This document shows positions 32,141 through 40,304 of a DNA stretch of 64,000 nucleotides, one piece after another (within the stretch, counting starts at the first letter, position 1; each line of letters starts with the position of its first letter). Below the pieces are notes generated by a model, which had not been told where the DNA came from, made no database searches, and saw nothing but the letters and a program-made list of their open reading frames with translations. Where the stretch lies: assembly GCF_000719285.1 (NCBI RefSeq), contig NZ_JOFS01000009.1, forward strand, positions 434,001 to 498,000. The letters run 5' to 3'. The position numbers and the translations under genes were made by a program. The DNA is from Streptomyces bicolor (GTDB taxonomy: Bacteria; Actinomycetota; Actinomycetes; Streptomycetales; Streptomycetaceae).

Positions 32141-32862
32141 CGCTCCCCGAGTATCCGGCCCACGTCTCGGCTGATGTGCGGGCGCAGGGCTATGCGATCT
32201 GGCCGGGCTTCCTCACAGGGCCGGCCACAGCGCGGCTTCAAGACCACGTGAACCGCCTCGTATCTGGAGTGCATGCGAATCACTACCCCAAGTCCACGCG
32301 AGTGTGGGACCTGTTCCGTCACGGTGAACCGTTCGTGGACCTGCTGGCCAACCCCGCTCTTACGGCCGTCTTGGACGAGCTTCTGGGCGAGCACCATCTC
32401 CTCTCCGACTTCAGTCTGAACGTCGTCCACCCGCAGCAGCCCGTCGATGGCTGGCACATCGACTATCCGTACAACGAGATGCCAGCACCCGTGTCGGGAT
32501 CACTCCTGGGGCTGCAATGCGTGCTGCCGCTGAGTCCGTTCCATGCCGCCAATGGCGCGACTGAGCTGGTTCCCAGTTCTCACACAAGGAAGTCGCCGCC
32601 GGACCCACAGCAGATCAATGGCCAGGTGGTATTCGACGCCGAGCCTGGCTCCCTGCTGGTCATGGCAGCGGCAACGTGGCACCGTTCGGGCTTCAACGCC
32701 TCTCCCCATCCGCGATCGGCGATCCTTCTGAGCTTCGTGGAGAGGTGGGTCCGGCCGATGAGCGATCCTCCGGAAGAAGGCCCATGGGCCCGCACCGGTG
32801 CGCTGCGAACTCTCCTTGGAATGCAGCGTCCCCCGGAAACCATCAACGGGGTGCCTATCTAG
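32137..32862 (+). CDS. Phytanoyl-CoA dioxygenase-family (PhyH) iron oxygenase
   Basis: A 241-residue Fe(II)/2-oxoglutarate oxygenase. Iron ligands are His107 and Asp109 in GWHIDYPY and the distal His182 in ATWHRSGFN, with Arg193 in HPRSAIL as the 2-oxoglutarate anchor. LLGLQCVLPLSPFHAANGAT is the conserved PhyH core. PhyH enzymes in antibiotic clusters hydroxylate or epoxidise intermediates. It closes the rightward operon and is coupled by ATGA to the small gene upstream. Confidence 0.9.
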   Translation: MTLPEYPAHVSADVRAQGYAIWPGFLTGPATARLQDHVNRLVSGVHANHYPKSTRVWDLFRHGEPFVDLLANPALTAVLDELLGEHHLLSDFSLNVVHPQQPVDGWHIDYPYNEMPAPVSGSLLGLQCVLPLSPFHAANGATELVPSSHTRKSPPDPQQINGQVVFDAEPGSLLVMAAATWHRSGFNASPHPRSAILLSFVERWVRPMSDPPEEGPWARTGALRTLLGMQRPPETINGVPI

Positions 32863-32984
32863 ACTAGAAGGGGCTATGGAGGCCAGGGCTGCGCGGCGGA
32901 TCGGGTCGCGGGGAATCAACCGCGTCCTATTGGTGCCGCGCATTCGGCATGATCCGCCAGAGGGGGCGCATCCGCAGCGGGAGC

Positions 32985-33884
32985 TCAGCTCAGGACTTCG
33001 GCGATCTGGTCAGTGATGTCCACGAGCCAAGCAGGGTCTCCATTCTGGCGACCCCATTGCGCGGACATCACTGCACGCGCCTGGGCCCAACGGGATACGC
33101 GCTCTCGGTCGAGTTCGGCGGCATCGGCAAAGATGTCGAGACGACGAAATAGCGCGGTCCTCAGGTCACTGGCGGTGAGCAGATCATCAAAGTAGCCACG
33201 GAGTAGCTTGATGGCGTCATAAGCCGGATCGCCGACGTACCCCTTAGGATCGATCGCCAGCCAGGGTTCTCGCTCGGACCGCAGCACATTGGCATAGTGC
33301 AGGTCGCCGTGGACGAGCGTGTCTGGCTGATCGGGACCAAGTTCCTTCACGGTCGAAAGCGCAGCGTCGACTGCCCGTTGCGGCAGCGGGTGGCCCAACT
33401 CCTCTGCTCCCTCGCGGATTTCATCCAGCCACCACTGCTCGGCATGATCACGCAGTCGTGGCAGGCGAGGCGGAGCTGGCACAGCCAGTCGACGGACGAG
33501 GCGGCCTGCGGCGGCCACCGCCTCGTCAACGTCATCGAGATCAGCAAGGCTGGTCTGTTCTGCTCGCTCCAGCAACATGGCGAAGTTCGAGTCGTCACGC
33601 TCATGCAGCAAAACGGCTCCGTGTCCATCCCAGCAGGCAAGAGCGTGGGGCTCGTGGACAAGGCCGGGGTGCGGATGCGAGATCTTCAAGACGCCGGGGC
33701 TGCCATGGCGCAGCACGGGGACTACAAGGCCGACCTGTCCGTGCATTGCTGTAGCAGTTGGGGTGCAGCTCCAACGCTCGAGTAGCTCATCCACCAGAAG
33801 GGGCAGAGACGCAATCCAGACCCTGCTGCCTTCGCCCTCCCGGTCGATTGTGCTGCTTGCGAAGTCGTCCGGTATCTCGATCAT
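32985..33884 (-). CDS. Aminoglycoside/hydroxyurea-type kinase, APH(6)-like
   Basis: A 299-residue phosphotransferase of the aminoglycoside/hydroxyurea antibiotic resistance kinase family (APH(6)/streptomycin 6-kinase type). The Brenner motif is LVHGDLHYANVLRSE and the metal-binding motif AIDPKGYVGDPAYDA, both typical of this branch. It lies just outside the operon ending at the oxygenase, convergent with it. It could confer resistance to a cluster product, or be unrelated. It runs leftward, with an O-acetyltransferase gene on its left side. Confidence 0.85.
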   Translation of the reverse strand: MIEIPDDFASSTIDREGEGSRVWIASLPLLVDELLERWSCTPTATAMHGQVGLVVPVLRHGSPGVLKISHPHPGLVHEPHALACWDGHGAVLLHERDDSNFAMLLERAEQTSLADLDDVDEAVAAAGRLVRRLAVPAPPRLPRLRDHAEQWWLDEIREGAEELGHPLPQRAVDAALSTVKELGPDQPDTLVHGDLHYANVLRSEREPWLAIDPKGYVGDPAYDAIKLLRGYFDDLLTASDLRTALFRRLDIFADAAELDRERVSRWAQARAVMSAQWGRQNGDPAWLVDITDQIAEVLS

Positions 33885-33947
33885 CCAGCACCCTTGTAGG
33901 CCTGATCCGCTCTGCTCTGTCTGTCGTCTTCAAGTCGAACGGACAGG

Positions 33948-34391
33948 CTAGGTCGTCTTCACTCTCACGACCTGGGCGGGTACACCGACCACTGTGGCGC
34001 CGGCCGGAACATCATGGGTTACGACAGCTCCGGCTCCGATGTTCGCCCCTTGGCCGATGAGGAGGCTCTTCTCGAACGGGGTGATCACTACGGCGTTAGC
34101 CCCGATCATGACGTCGTCCTCGATGATGATGCGGTGCGGTGATCCTGCAGGGGCGCGCACGGACAATGTGACGTTCTGCCATATCCGCACACGTCTGCCA
34201 ATAGTCACGTTGTCGTGAATGACTGTGCCGAGCCCATGATGTCCCAGGTACACATCAGGACTGATGTCCCCACCTGCGGCGAGCGAGTTGTGGTAGAGGA
34301 AGGAGTTGAACTGCTTTACTCGCTTCGCCATCCAACGGTGTCCCCGCCGCCGCAATGCGATAGAGCGCAGCCATAGCCATTCAGGAGTCAT
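33948..34391 (-). CDS. Serine O-acetyltransferase-like (CysE) hexapeptide-repeat protein
   Basis: A 147-residue left-handed beta-helix acetyltransferase. Hexapeptide-repeat segments run from about residue 60 (VIHDNVTIGRRVRIWQNV, IIEDDVMIGANAVV, LLIGQGANIGAGAVVTHD) to VVGVPAQVVRV, the CysE-type C-terminus. It is shorter than canonical CysE (about 270) and resembles compact bacterial serine acetyltransferases. The chosen ATG has AAAGGGG upstream; the frame is open for another 111 codons upstream, but without codon bias. Product: O-acetylserine or another O-acetylated amine/sugar. Confidence 0.75.
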   Translation of the reverse strand: MTPEWLWLRSIALRRRGHRWMAKRVKQFNSFLYHNSLAAGGDISPDVYLGHHGLGTVIHDNVTIGRRVRIWQNVTLSVRAPAGSPHRIIIEDDVMIGANAVVITPFEKSLLIGQGANIGAGAVVTHDVPAGATVVGVPAQVVRVKTT

Positions 34392-34736
34392 GGCAAATAC
34401 CCCTTTGTCGTATCCTGAGAGATGGGAGTTGTAGTCCGCGGCCTCCAACAAGGGGCCGATCACACACTGCTCCACTGTGCAGAATTTGCGTCCGCGCGGG
34501 CCAGCGTACGGCCATGCATCCGGTACCGATATCACTGGCGTAATACGACATCGGCCAGAGCGAAGGAGGCCGCACACTGTGGCGTTCTTCGGTGAGGCGG
34601 CTGAACAACACGTGCCAGCACATGGTTGGAGGAACCGCCGCTGTTCCGCGTTGGGACGATGCTCTGCAGGCCATGCGAGCGCACGTTCAGGGTGGGATGG
34701 TGACGTCGAGGGTGGAGATCCCACGCGTCCGACTGA
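34392..34736. other. Gene-poor region between cysE-like and GNAT genes
   Basis: About 345 bp. The leftward frame of the acetyltransferase stays open through most of it, but without good codon bias or a better start. I see no RNA gene or repeat. It includes the promoter of the acetyltransferase. Confidence 0.45.
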
Positions 34737-35591
34737 TTAGAAGTCGTACAGCGCGAAGTCCGTCACGGGGCGATAGCCGATCCGCTGATACAGGCCGTTG
34801 CTCGTGAGGTTGGCCAAGTCCGCGAACAACAACACTTCGGCCGCGCCCGCCACCAGCGCCGCTCGGCTCGCCGCGACCGTCGCGGCACCCGCGTACCCGT
34901 GGCCGCGAAGGTGGGCTGGAGTGTAGACAGGAGCCACTCTGATCTGGCCAGCCACCATCGGTGTCACGCCCGCCATGGAGACAGGAGTGCCCTCCGGGGT
35001 CTCCCAGAATGTGACTCGTCCCTGGGCGATCCGAGTGTCGGCCCAGGAACCGGGGTCCGAGGAGACGACTCCTCCGACGGAGGCAGCGAACTCCCTGTAC
35101 CAGGAGATCAGTTGATCACGGTCTCGCTCGCCAGCGAGCCTGGCCTGGCCCCCCGGTTGCGGTTCCGGAGGGTTGAGAGAGCCGAGGTGGTACAGCCGCT
35201 GGCGCTCATGGAGCATCGGCGTCACGCGGGTGTGTTGTTGCCAGGACTCGGCGAAGGCGGCGGCGGTGTCGCGGTCCGCGCTGACCCCGGGGATGGGGAG
35301 GCCGAGAGCGATCAGATGAGAGACAAGGGTGTCGGCCTCGTCAGTTGTGAGGGGGGTTAGGACCAGGCGGTGTGGCGGGGTGCGGAGGTAGGCCGCGCGG
35401 ACCTCGCCCGTCCTCTCCAGGGTGCCGAAAATGGGGGCTTCGGTGCCGTAGGCATGCGGTCCTCGCGTACGCAGCGCCTCGGTCACCGTCAGTGGGATGG
35501 TGTGCAGGGCGGGGCGCGAGCGTAAGAAGTGCCCTGCACGCGCTAGGAAGCTCTCGACGTCGTTTGCGAGGTGCCAGTCATCTGGGCGCAT
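34737..35591 (-). CDS. GNAT-family N-acetyltransferase
   Basis: A 284-residue protein with two GNAT-like halves. The C-terminal domain (residues about 150-284) has VYTPAHLRGHGYAGAATVAAS as the acetyl-CoA loop and LTSNGLYQRIGYRPVTDF, the GNAT hallmark; the N-terminal half (VRAAYLRTPPHRLVL) is a diverged copy. This two-domain form is common in Streptomyces. Substrate unknown. It stands alone, followed on its right by the zinc-ribbon/HTH paralogue C on the same strand. Confidence 0.8.
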   Translation of the reverse strand: MRPDDWHLANDVESFLARAGHFLRSRPALHTIPLTVTEALRTRGPHAYGTEAPIFGTLERTGEVRAAYLRTPPHRLVLTPLTTDEADTLVSHLIALGLPIPGVSADRDTAAAFAESWQQHTRVTPMLHERQRLYHLGSLNPPEPQPGGQARLAGERDRDQLISWYREFAASVGGVVSSDPGSWADTRIAQGRVTFWETPEGTPVSMAGVTPMVAGQIRVAPVYTPAHLRGHGYAGAATVAASRAALVAGAAEVLLFADLANLTSNGLYQRIGYRPVTDFALYDF

Positions 35592-35766
35592 GCCTGATGA
35601 TCCCGCGCGTTCACTGGCTGCGCCCCTGATTTTCGGACGGTGCGAGGCCGCGGGGCGCGATCAGGACTCTGCCAGTCGCGCCTGCTCTCAGAAGTGATCG
35701 CGCAGGCATGGGGGAGATGGCGATACGCGGTCTGAGCGAATGGAAGTCACTTGTTTCCGGACTTGC

Positions 35767-36177
35767 CTATGGCCGTAATATCGGGCCTGTGAGTTCGAGG
35801 GGGACTCTCAGGCCGGCGAGAAGTTGGACGATTCTGTCTACGTTTGTGAGGCGGCGTTCGCCTCTTTCAAGCATTGACAGGAATGACTGACTCAACCCAG
35901 TTAGCGTGACCATGTCATCCTGTCGCAGGGCTCCGAGGGTTCGCACCAACGTGCAGAGTCTCCCGAAGTCTCGCTCTGCCAGGGCTAACCGGACTTCTGG
36001 TACCTCCCAGACCTGCTCGGGCACGCAGCGGGAGGCCGGTGCGGTCACCTGCCGCCCTCGGAGACAGGCACTGCAGCAGTCCTCCCTGTTGTATCTGCTC
36101 AGTTGGCACGCACACTCGATGCAGCGGCGCGGACGCATGGCAGTCGCGGGTCCCTCAGCGGTGCGCAGCCCTGACAC
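35767..36177 (-). CDS. Short zinc-ribbon/helix-turn-helix regulator, paralogue C
   Basis: A 136-residue protein. The GTG at 36177 has AAGGAG 9 nt upstream and gives VSGLRTAEG, which parallels paralogue A. Ribbon: CIECACQLSRYNREDCCSAC; then an Arg-rich linker and HTH LRQDDMVTLTGLSQSFLSML, ending LRVPLELTGPILRP. It is the shortest of the three paralogues, with only two residues after the LTGP motif. It probably binds DNA next to its own gene. Confidence 0.75.
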   Translation of the reverse strand: MSGLRTAEGPATAMRPRRCIECACQLSRYNREDCCSACLRGRQVTAPASRCVPEQVWEVPEVRLALAERDFGRLCTLVRTLGALRQDDMVTLTGLSQSFLSMLERGERRLTNVDRIVQLLAGLRVPLELTGPILRP

Positions 36178-36340
36178 GGACATCCACTCCTTGGTGAACT
36201 GATACCGGTGGCGTTGCCCACCGACAACCACAGCGAGCCGGTCAGCGTATGACCGTTCCCGTTCATGGCCGTACGCTGCCTCGCCAGCACGGTCGGTCGT
36301 TGGTCGGTGACGCCCTCAGAATGGCTCGGTGCAGAGCAAA

Positions 36341-36365
36341 GGACCCGGACAGTCTGTCCGGGTCC
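36341..36365 (-). terminator. Rho-independent terminator after the flavoprotein gene
   Basis: A perfect 11-bp stem GGACCCGGACA / TGTCCGGGTCC with a 3-nt loop, followed on the leftward strand by TTTGCTC. It lies about 35 nt past the flavoprotein stop and fits an intrinsic terminator of the two-gene regulator/flavoprotein operon. Confidence 0.75.
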
Positions 36366-36399
36366 GACTCAGCGCCGGCTAACGGCTATTGACTAAGCA

Positions 36400-36963
36400 T
36401 CAGACGATGGTCGTCTCCACCTGGTCTAGTACGGCTTCCCACGGGTACCGGCGCCCCGGCATCCCAGCCCGCGGCTCGGCGAGCGGCCACACCTCGTCCC
36501 CGTAGATCAACCGAACCCCCGTATCGTGCAGAGCCTTGATGTGCCCCTCCCACGCCGGGTGGCGAGCGTGCGCGGCATTCACCCGCGGCCAGACGACAAC
36601 TGGAAGGTTGAGGGTCCCGATAGCCTCGTTGACCTGCGTCAACGCCTGGTTGTCCGAGATGCCCAAGGCGAGCTTGGCGACGGTGTTGGCGCTCGCGGGG
36701 GCAACGACGTAGCAGTCCACCGGAGGGTGTGGGCGCGAGTCACCAGGCATACGTGACTCAGTTCGTACGGGCAGGCCCGTCAGCTCCTCGATCCTGGCGG
36801 CCTCTCCGCTGGAACGGAGCCACTCACCTGCTGTCGGTGTGAGCGTAACCGCGACGGTCCAGCCGCGTTCGAGGGCGGGAACCACGAGTCCCGTACGCAG
36901 CTCCTCGACTCCGCCGGCGCCCGACCCTACGACGCCCAGCACCTTGCCCTGCATCAACGTCAT
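36400..36963 (-). CDS. Flavoprotein (PPC decarboxylase/EpiD-like)
   Basis: A 187-residue Flavoprotein-fold protein. It starts VLGVVGSGAGGVEELRTGL (FMN-phosphate loop) and has DCYVVAPASANTVAKLALG, the PASANT motif of phosphopantothenoylcysteine decarboxylase/EpiD-type enzymes (PxANT), and a VVVWPRVNAAHARHP substrate-clamp region; the His and Asn of the family active site are partly visible. The start ATG overlaps the regulator gene (ATGA). It may be a flavin-dependent decarboxylase or a redox sensor partner of the regulator. Confidence 0.8.
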   Translation of the reverse strand: MTLMQGKVLGVVGSGAGGVEELRTGLVVPALERGWTVAVTLTPTAGEWLRSSGEAARIEELTGLPVRTESRMPGDSRPHPPVDCYVVAPASANTVAKLALGISDNQALTQVNEAIGTLNLPVVVWPRVNAAHARHPAWEGHIKALHDTGVRLIYGDEVWPLAEPRAGMPGRRYPWEAVLDQVETTIV

Positions 36964-38192
36964 TGCACCGCCCTGCACCGTTGGGCCATGGCCAGCAGCT
37001 CGGACGAGTGTCTGCCACCAGTGACCGGGGACTGCTTCCTCAGATCACGAAGAGTCTCTCGTACTCGCGGATTGTTCCGTACGAGCTGCGGCGATGTGCG
37101 CTCAGCCTCGCGCAGCTCGCTGAAGGCGTCGTCGACGCGTCCGCTGAGGCAAAGGGCGCGGGCGTAGTCGATGCGGTGGGACACTGCGCGTTCTGGCGGC
37201 ATGTGGTCGACGTCGATGTTCCCGTGGTCGATGACGTACGGGATGTTCTCCAAGTCCAGCTCGATCGAGAGTCGGTGCAGTTCGACGTTCGTCGGGCCGA
37301 AGCAGGTCTGCCAGTAGTTCTCGTCGGAGCCGAGGCGATCGGCCAGCCTCGTCGCACGTTCGAGCAAAGTGCTGGCTGTGGGCCGGTCCTGGTGACGCGC
37401 TGCGGCTACAGCGGCACGCAGGTGAATCATGCCGAGCAGGCTCAGGGTGGCGGGATCGTCCTCGTCGACCTGGCGCGCGAGCCAGGCTGCGGCGGTGTCG
37501 CCCAGTTCGAGGGCGTCCACGTAACGCCCGTTGGCCAGGAGGGCATGAGTGCCGGAGCGTGCGGCGGAGGCGAGTGACAGTGGATCCTCGGACTCGTCGG
37601 CTGCCCGCATGGCGCGCTCGGCCGCGAGCCACGACAGGTCGGACTCACCCACTTTGGCAAGGGTGGTCGCCGCCAGATGATGCGTGCGAGCGGAGACCGC
37701 GAGGCCTCGTCGACGCTCATCGCCGGGCGGAAGGTCTTCGAGCTCCTGAGCCGTGCGGAGCAGACCAGGCAACGCGGCGATAACGTCCCCGAGAACGCCA
37801 GCCTGGTAGTCATCCCAGCTTCGTTCCACGAACGTCTGGGCCTGCTCTGGCCGGGGCAGCTGTCTGTCTGCCGTCGGCCCGAACAGCAGCTTGGAGAGCC
37901 GGCGAGGGTTCATCAGTGCATCACGAACGGCTGGCACGTCGTCCATGTGCCTGTCGTCGTCTTCCATGAGGAGGGGCTGCCCCATCAAGTCGCCCAGTGG
38001 TACGCGTAGCACGCGGGCGAGCTCGGCGAGCTTGTCGATCCGCGGAGGCTTCCGCGCACCCCGCTCGATCTTCGACAGCCAGTCGGTGCTGTGCCCGACG
38101 AGCCCTGCGAGCACAGGCTGCGTGTAGCCCCGGCGCTCGCGGTAGAACGCGATCCGCTCTCCGATGCTGAGGTGGTCCCCAAGACCCCGCAT
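36960..38192 (-). CDS. XRE-family HTH-TPR transcriptional regulator
   Basis: A 410-residue protein. HTH at the N-terminus: SIGERIAFYRERRGYTQ, LAGLVGHSTDWLSKIERGAR, then KLAELARVLRVPLGDL. From about residue 80 to 350 it has TPR-like helices (LAAERAMRAADESEDPLSL; AVAAARHQDRPTASTLLERA). The ATG at 38192, with GGGAGG upstream, is preferred. It overlaps the flavoprotein gene by ATGA, so both are co-translated, and it likely controls that operon. It is the intact relative of the decayed gene near 39.2 kb. Confidence 0.85.
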   Translation of the reverse strand: MRGLGDHLSIGERIAFYRERRGYTQPVLAGLVGHSTDWLSKIERGARKPPRIDKLAELARVLRVPLGDLMGQPLLMEDDDRHMDDVPAVRDALMNPRRLSKLLFGPTADRQLPRPEQAQTFVERSWDDYQAGVLGDVIAALPGLLRTAQELEDLPPGDERRRGLAVSARTHHLAATTLAKVGESDLSWLAAERAMRAADESEDPLSLASAARSGTHALLANGRYVDALELGDTAAAWLARQVDEDDPATLSLLGMIHLRAAVAAARHQDRPTASTLLERATRLADRLGSDENYWQTCFGPTNVELHRLSIELDLENIPYVIDHGNIDVDHMPPERAVSHRIDYARALCLSGRVDDAFSELREAERTSPQLVRNNPRVRETLRDLRKQSPVTGGRHSSELLAMAQRCRAVQ

Positions 38193-38433
38193 GTGCGCTG
38201 CCTCCCGGTTTTCGGTCTGCAATTCACGGTAGCGGCCGACCAGATCCCGGGATCAGGGAGTGATTCGGGTAGGTGGTGCCGGGGCTCAGCATCGGCTCTC
38301 GGGTCTGGAGCGTGCCGGACACTCTGTCCGGCTTCGAGAGGCTCGATCGATGCACCCACGGGTACGGGAGACCCGGGCACCGCTCTCGCCTACGGTGAAG
38401 TTGCTGGGCGAGTTGACGGCCAGGCGACTTCCC

Positions 38434-39168
38434 CTATTCAGGTCGAGCCGTCACTTTCTCAATGGAGGCTCGGAGCCTCGCGATGTCTTCCAGGCTGTCG
38501 AGGATGATGTCAGCCCCTGTCGCTGCAAGCTCGTCTCGTGTGGTCTTGCCCGAGGTGACGCCGATGACCGAAGCGCCCCCCTCCAGGCCGGTGCGTACGT
38601 CTTCGAGGGAATCCCCGATGATCACCGTGTTGGCGCGGGTGAAGACCGCTCCGTGCTTGGCCTGAGCGCGTTTCTGCGCGATGCCAACGAGGGCAGGGCG
38701 GTGGTCGTCGTCAGAGGCGAACCCGCCGATGTCGGCGTCGAGGTAGCCGTCGAGGTCGAAGGCCGCGAGCTTCAGGAGAGCGTTTGGTTTGAGGTTGCCG
38801 GTGACGGCCGTAGGCATCCAGTGCTTGTGATCGCGCACGGCCTCGAGGGCAGCTACGGCTCCGGGCATGAGGACGCCTTGGCTGCGGAGATCCTCTGTGT
38901 GGGCGGCGAGACGCTTGGGCAGCAGTTCCACCATGCGTGGCAGCAGCTCCGGGACTGTCGTTTCCGGTACGCCGTTGTCCAGGAGTAGGGAGCGGATGGC
39001 GCGGGGCATAGTCACGCCCGTACCGCGCGCCGGCAGACGCTCGGCGGGACGGCCGACGACTGCGGCGAACGTCTCGCGGTACACCTGGCGGTCGATGTCT
39101 CCGACGTAGAGCAGCGTGCGATCGATGTCCCACAGGACCAGGGTCGGTTGGGCGCCGGTCACGCTCAT
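38434..39168 (-). CDS. HAD-family hydrolase
   Basis: A 244-residue HAD phosphatase: motif I LWDIDRTLLYVGDIDRQ (nucleophile Asp14, acid Asp16), a helical cap, motif II AVTGNLKPN, and motif IV TVIIGDSLEDVRTGL. The cap and length fit phosphoglycolate-phosphatase-like proteins. The start ATG overlaps the stop of the decayed HTH-TPR gene by ATGA, so it was once the second gene of a regulator-HAD operon. Substrate unknown. Confidence 0.85.
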   Translation of the reverse strand: MSVTGAQPTLVLWDIDRTLLYVGDIDRQVYRETFAAVVGRPAERLPARGTGVTMPRAIRSLLLDNGVPETTVPELLPRMVELLPKRLAAHTEDLRSQGVLMPGAVAALEAVRDHKHWMPTAVTGNLKPNALLKLAAFDLDGYLDADIGGFASDDDHRPALVGIAQKRAQAKHGAVFTRANTVIIGDSLEDVRTGLEGGASVIGVTSGKTTRDELAATGADIILDSLEDIARLRASIEKVTARPE

Positions 39169-39171
39169 TTC

Positions 39172-39570
39172 CTTACTCCCGTCACAGCGGCGGCACGGTC
39201 CACTAGGTCCCGAGCGTACGCAGCATCTCCTGTCGTCCGGAGGTCACCGAGCATCGTCTCGGCGTGCTCGTTCAAGCGGGCCGCAGCTGCTCGGCGAGAT
39301 CCAGTGCCCTGTGCGGTGTTGCACGCTGCTTCAACGTCGCCTTGCCGGAGATGAGCGGACGCGGACCGGGACAGGGCCCGCGTGCGCTGGTCGGATGGGT
39401 TCAGTGATTCGTGCGCCTTCGTGAAGCTGGTGACGGCGCGCTGCGGCTCGCCCAGGTCGAGGTATCAGGCTGCCAGCCTGGCCGTGGATCTCGCCGTCGT
39501 TGATCGCAGCGTCGCGGCGACTACGCAAGCACTCCTGCCCTGATTGAACTCGGCCCTGCTGGCCCAACTT
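39172..39570 (-). pseudogene. C-terminal remnant of an HTH-TPR regulator with an in-frame stop
   Basis: The leftward frame ending at the ATGA overlap with the HAD gene encodes a TPR-like C-terminus: LDLGEPQRAVTSFTKAHESL, then DVEAACNTAQGTGSRRAAAA and TTGDAAYARDLVDRAAAVTG. At 39465-39467 the frame has a TGA where relatives have a Trp in an LAAWYLDLGEP-like segment. Upstream the coding similarity fades by about 39570 and no HTH is found. It is the relic of a regulator of the kind at 36960-38192; the downstream HAD gene is intact. Confidence 0.65.
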
Positions 39571-39596
39571 ATCCCTGGTGGAACCGAGATCACTCC

Positions 39597-39608
39597 AGTG
39601 ATATCACC
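39597..39608. promoter_or_regulatory. Palindromic site AGTGATATCACC, copy 2
   Basis: Same 12-mer as at 29284-29295, around the palindrome GTGATATCAC. It lies just upstream (on the leftward strand) of the decayed regulator and HAD gene. Two occurrences in 64 kb, both in intergenic regions, suggest an operator rather than chance. Confidence 0.5.
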
Positions 39609-39877
39609 TGGGCAATGTGCGCACCGCGCCTTTTCCCATCACTCTGGGGTCTCCCGTAGCACATGGCACCGGCGAACCGTCCGGGAACGGATCTTTATGA
39701 CGCCTGCCTGATGCTCGCGCTGCGGGTTCAGCTGTCCCTGATCTCGGCCACCGGAGTCCAAGGTGTTTTCGGCCCTACGTGTACGGATGGATCAGCCCTT
39801 GCCACGGATGCCCCAGTGGGATCCGGCGGCGCAGCACCAATCAGGCCGTGGCAGGCACCTCCGCCTGGAGGCCCGTT

Positions 39878-40072
39878 GTGGTCGTTAGCTTCTCCGCCGT
39901 TGTGCTCCTGGGCGTAATCGTCTTCCTCCTCGTGAAGAAGGCGGGCCTGAACGTCGTGCACGGCATCGTGTGCATTCTGTTCGGCTTCTTCCTGGCTGGC
40001 AGTTCTGCTGCGCCGACGATCAGGGACGGCGTGCAGAGCGCGGTCGAACTGATCGCGAAGATCGACTTCTAG
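39878..40072 (+). CDS. Small two-helix membrane protein
   Basis: A 64-residue protein. I take the GTG at 39878, with TGGAGG 6 nt upstream, not an in-frame GTG 33 codons earlier. Residues 2-20 (VVVSFSAVVLLGVIVFLLV) and 25-43 (VVHGIVCILFGFFLAGSSA) are membrane helices joined by KKAGLN; the C-terminus DGVQSAVELIAKI is amphipathic. Small membrane proteins of this shape are common next to actinomycete integrative and conjugative elements; no other such genes are seen here. Function unknown. Confidence 0.6.
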   Translation: MVVSFSAVVLLGVIVFLLVKKAGLNVVHGIVCILFGFFLAGSSAAPTIRDGVQSAVELIAKIDF

Positions 40073-40304
40073 CCGACCGTCGGGGCACGGGCGAGCCAAC
40101 GGCTCCCGGGTCTCCCGTCGGCCCTCCAGCTTCAGCCTCTCGTTGCCCACGAGCGGAAGCCCCCCACCTGCCAAGGACTTCGATGTCGCTTATCGCTACT
40201 GCGGCCAATCGCCTCCCCTTCCACCGCATCCCGAGGGCCGGGGTTGCCCGTCTGTTTGGCAGCATTGCAGAGTCGGCGCTCCATGTCTGTCCGGGCGGTC
40301 GCTG

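Noticed and set aside
33948..34724. Extension of the CysE-like gene to 258 residues
   Set aside because: The first 111 codons are without codon bias, and a good ribosome-binding site precedes the internal ATG.
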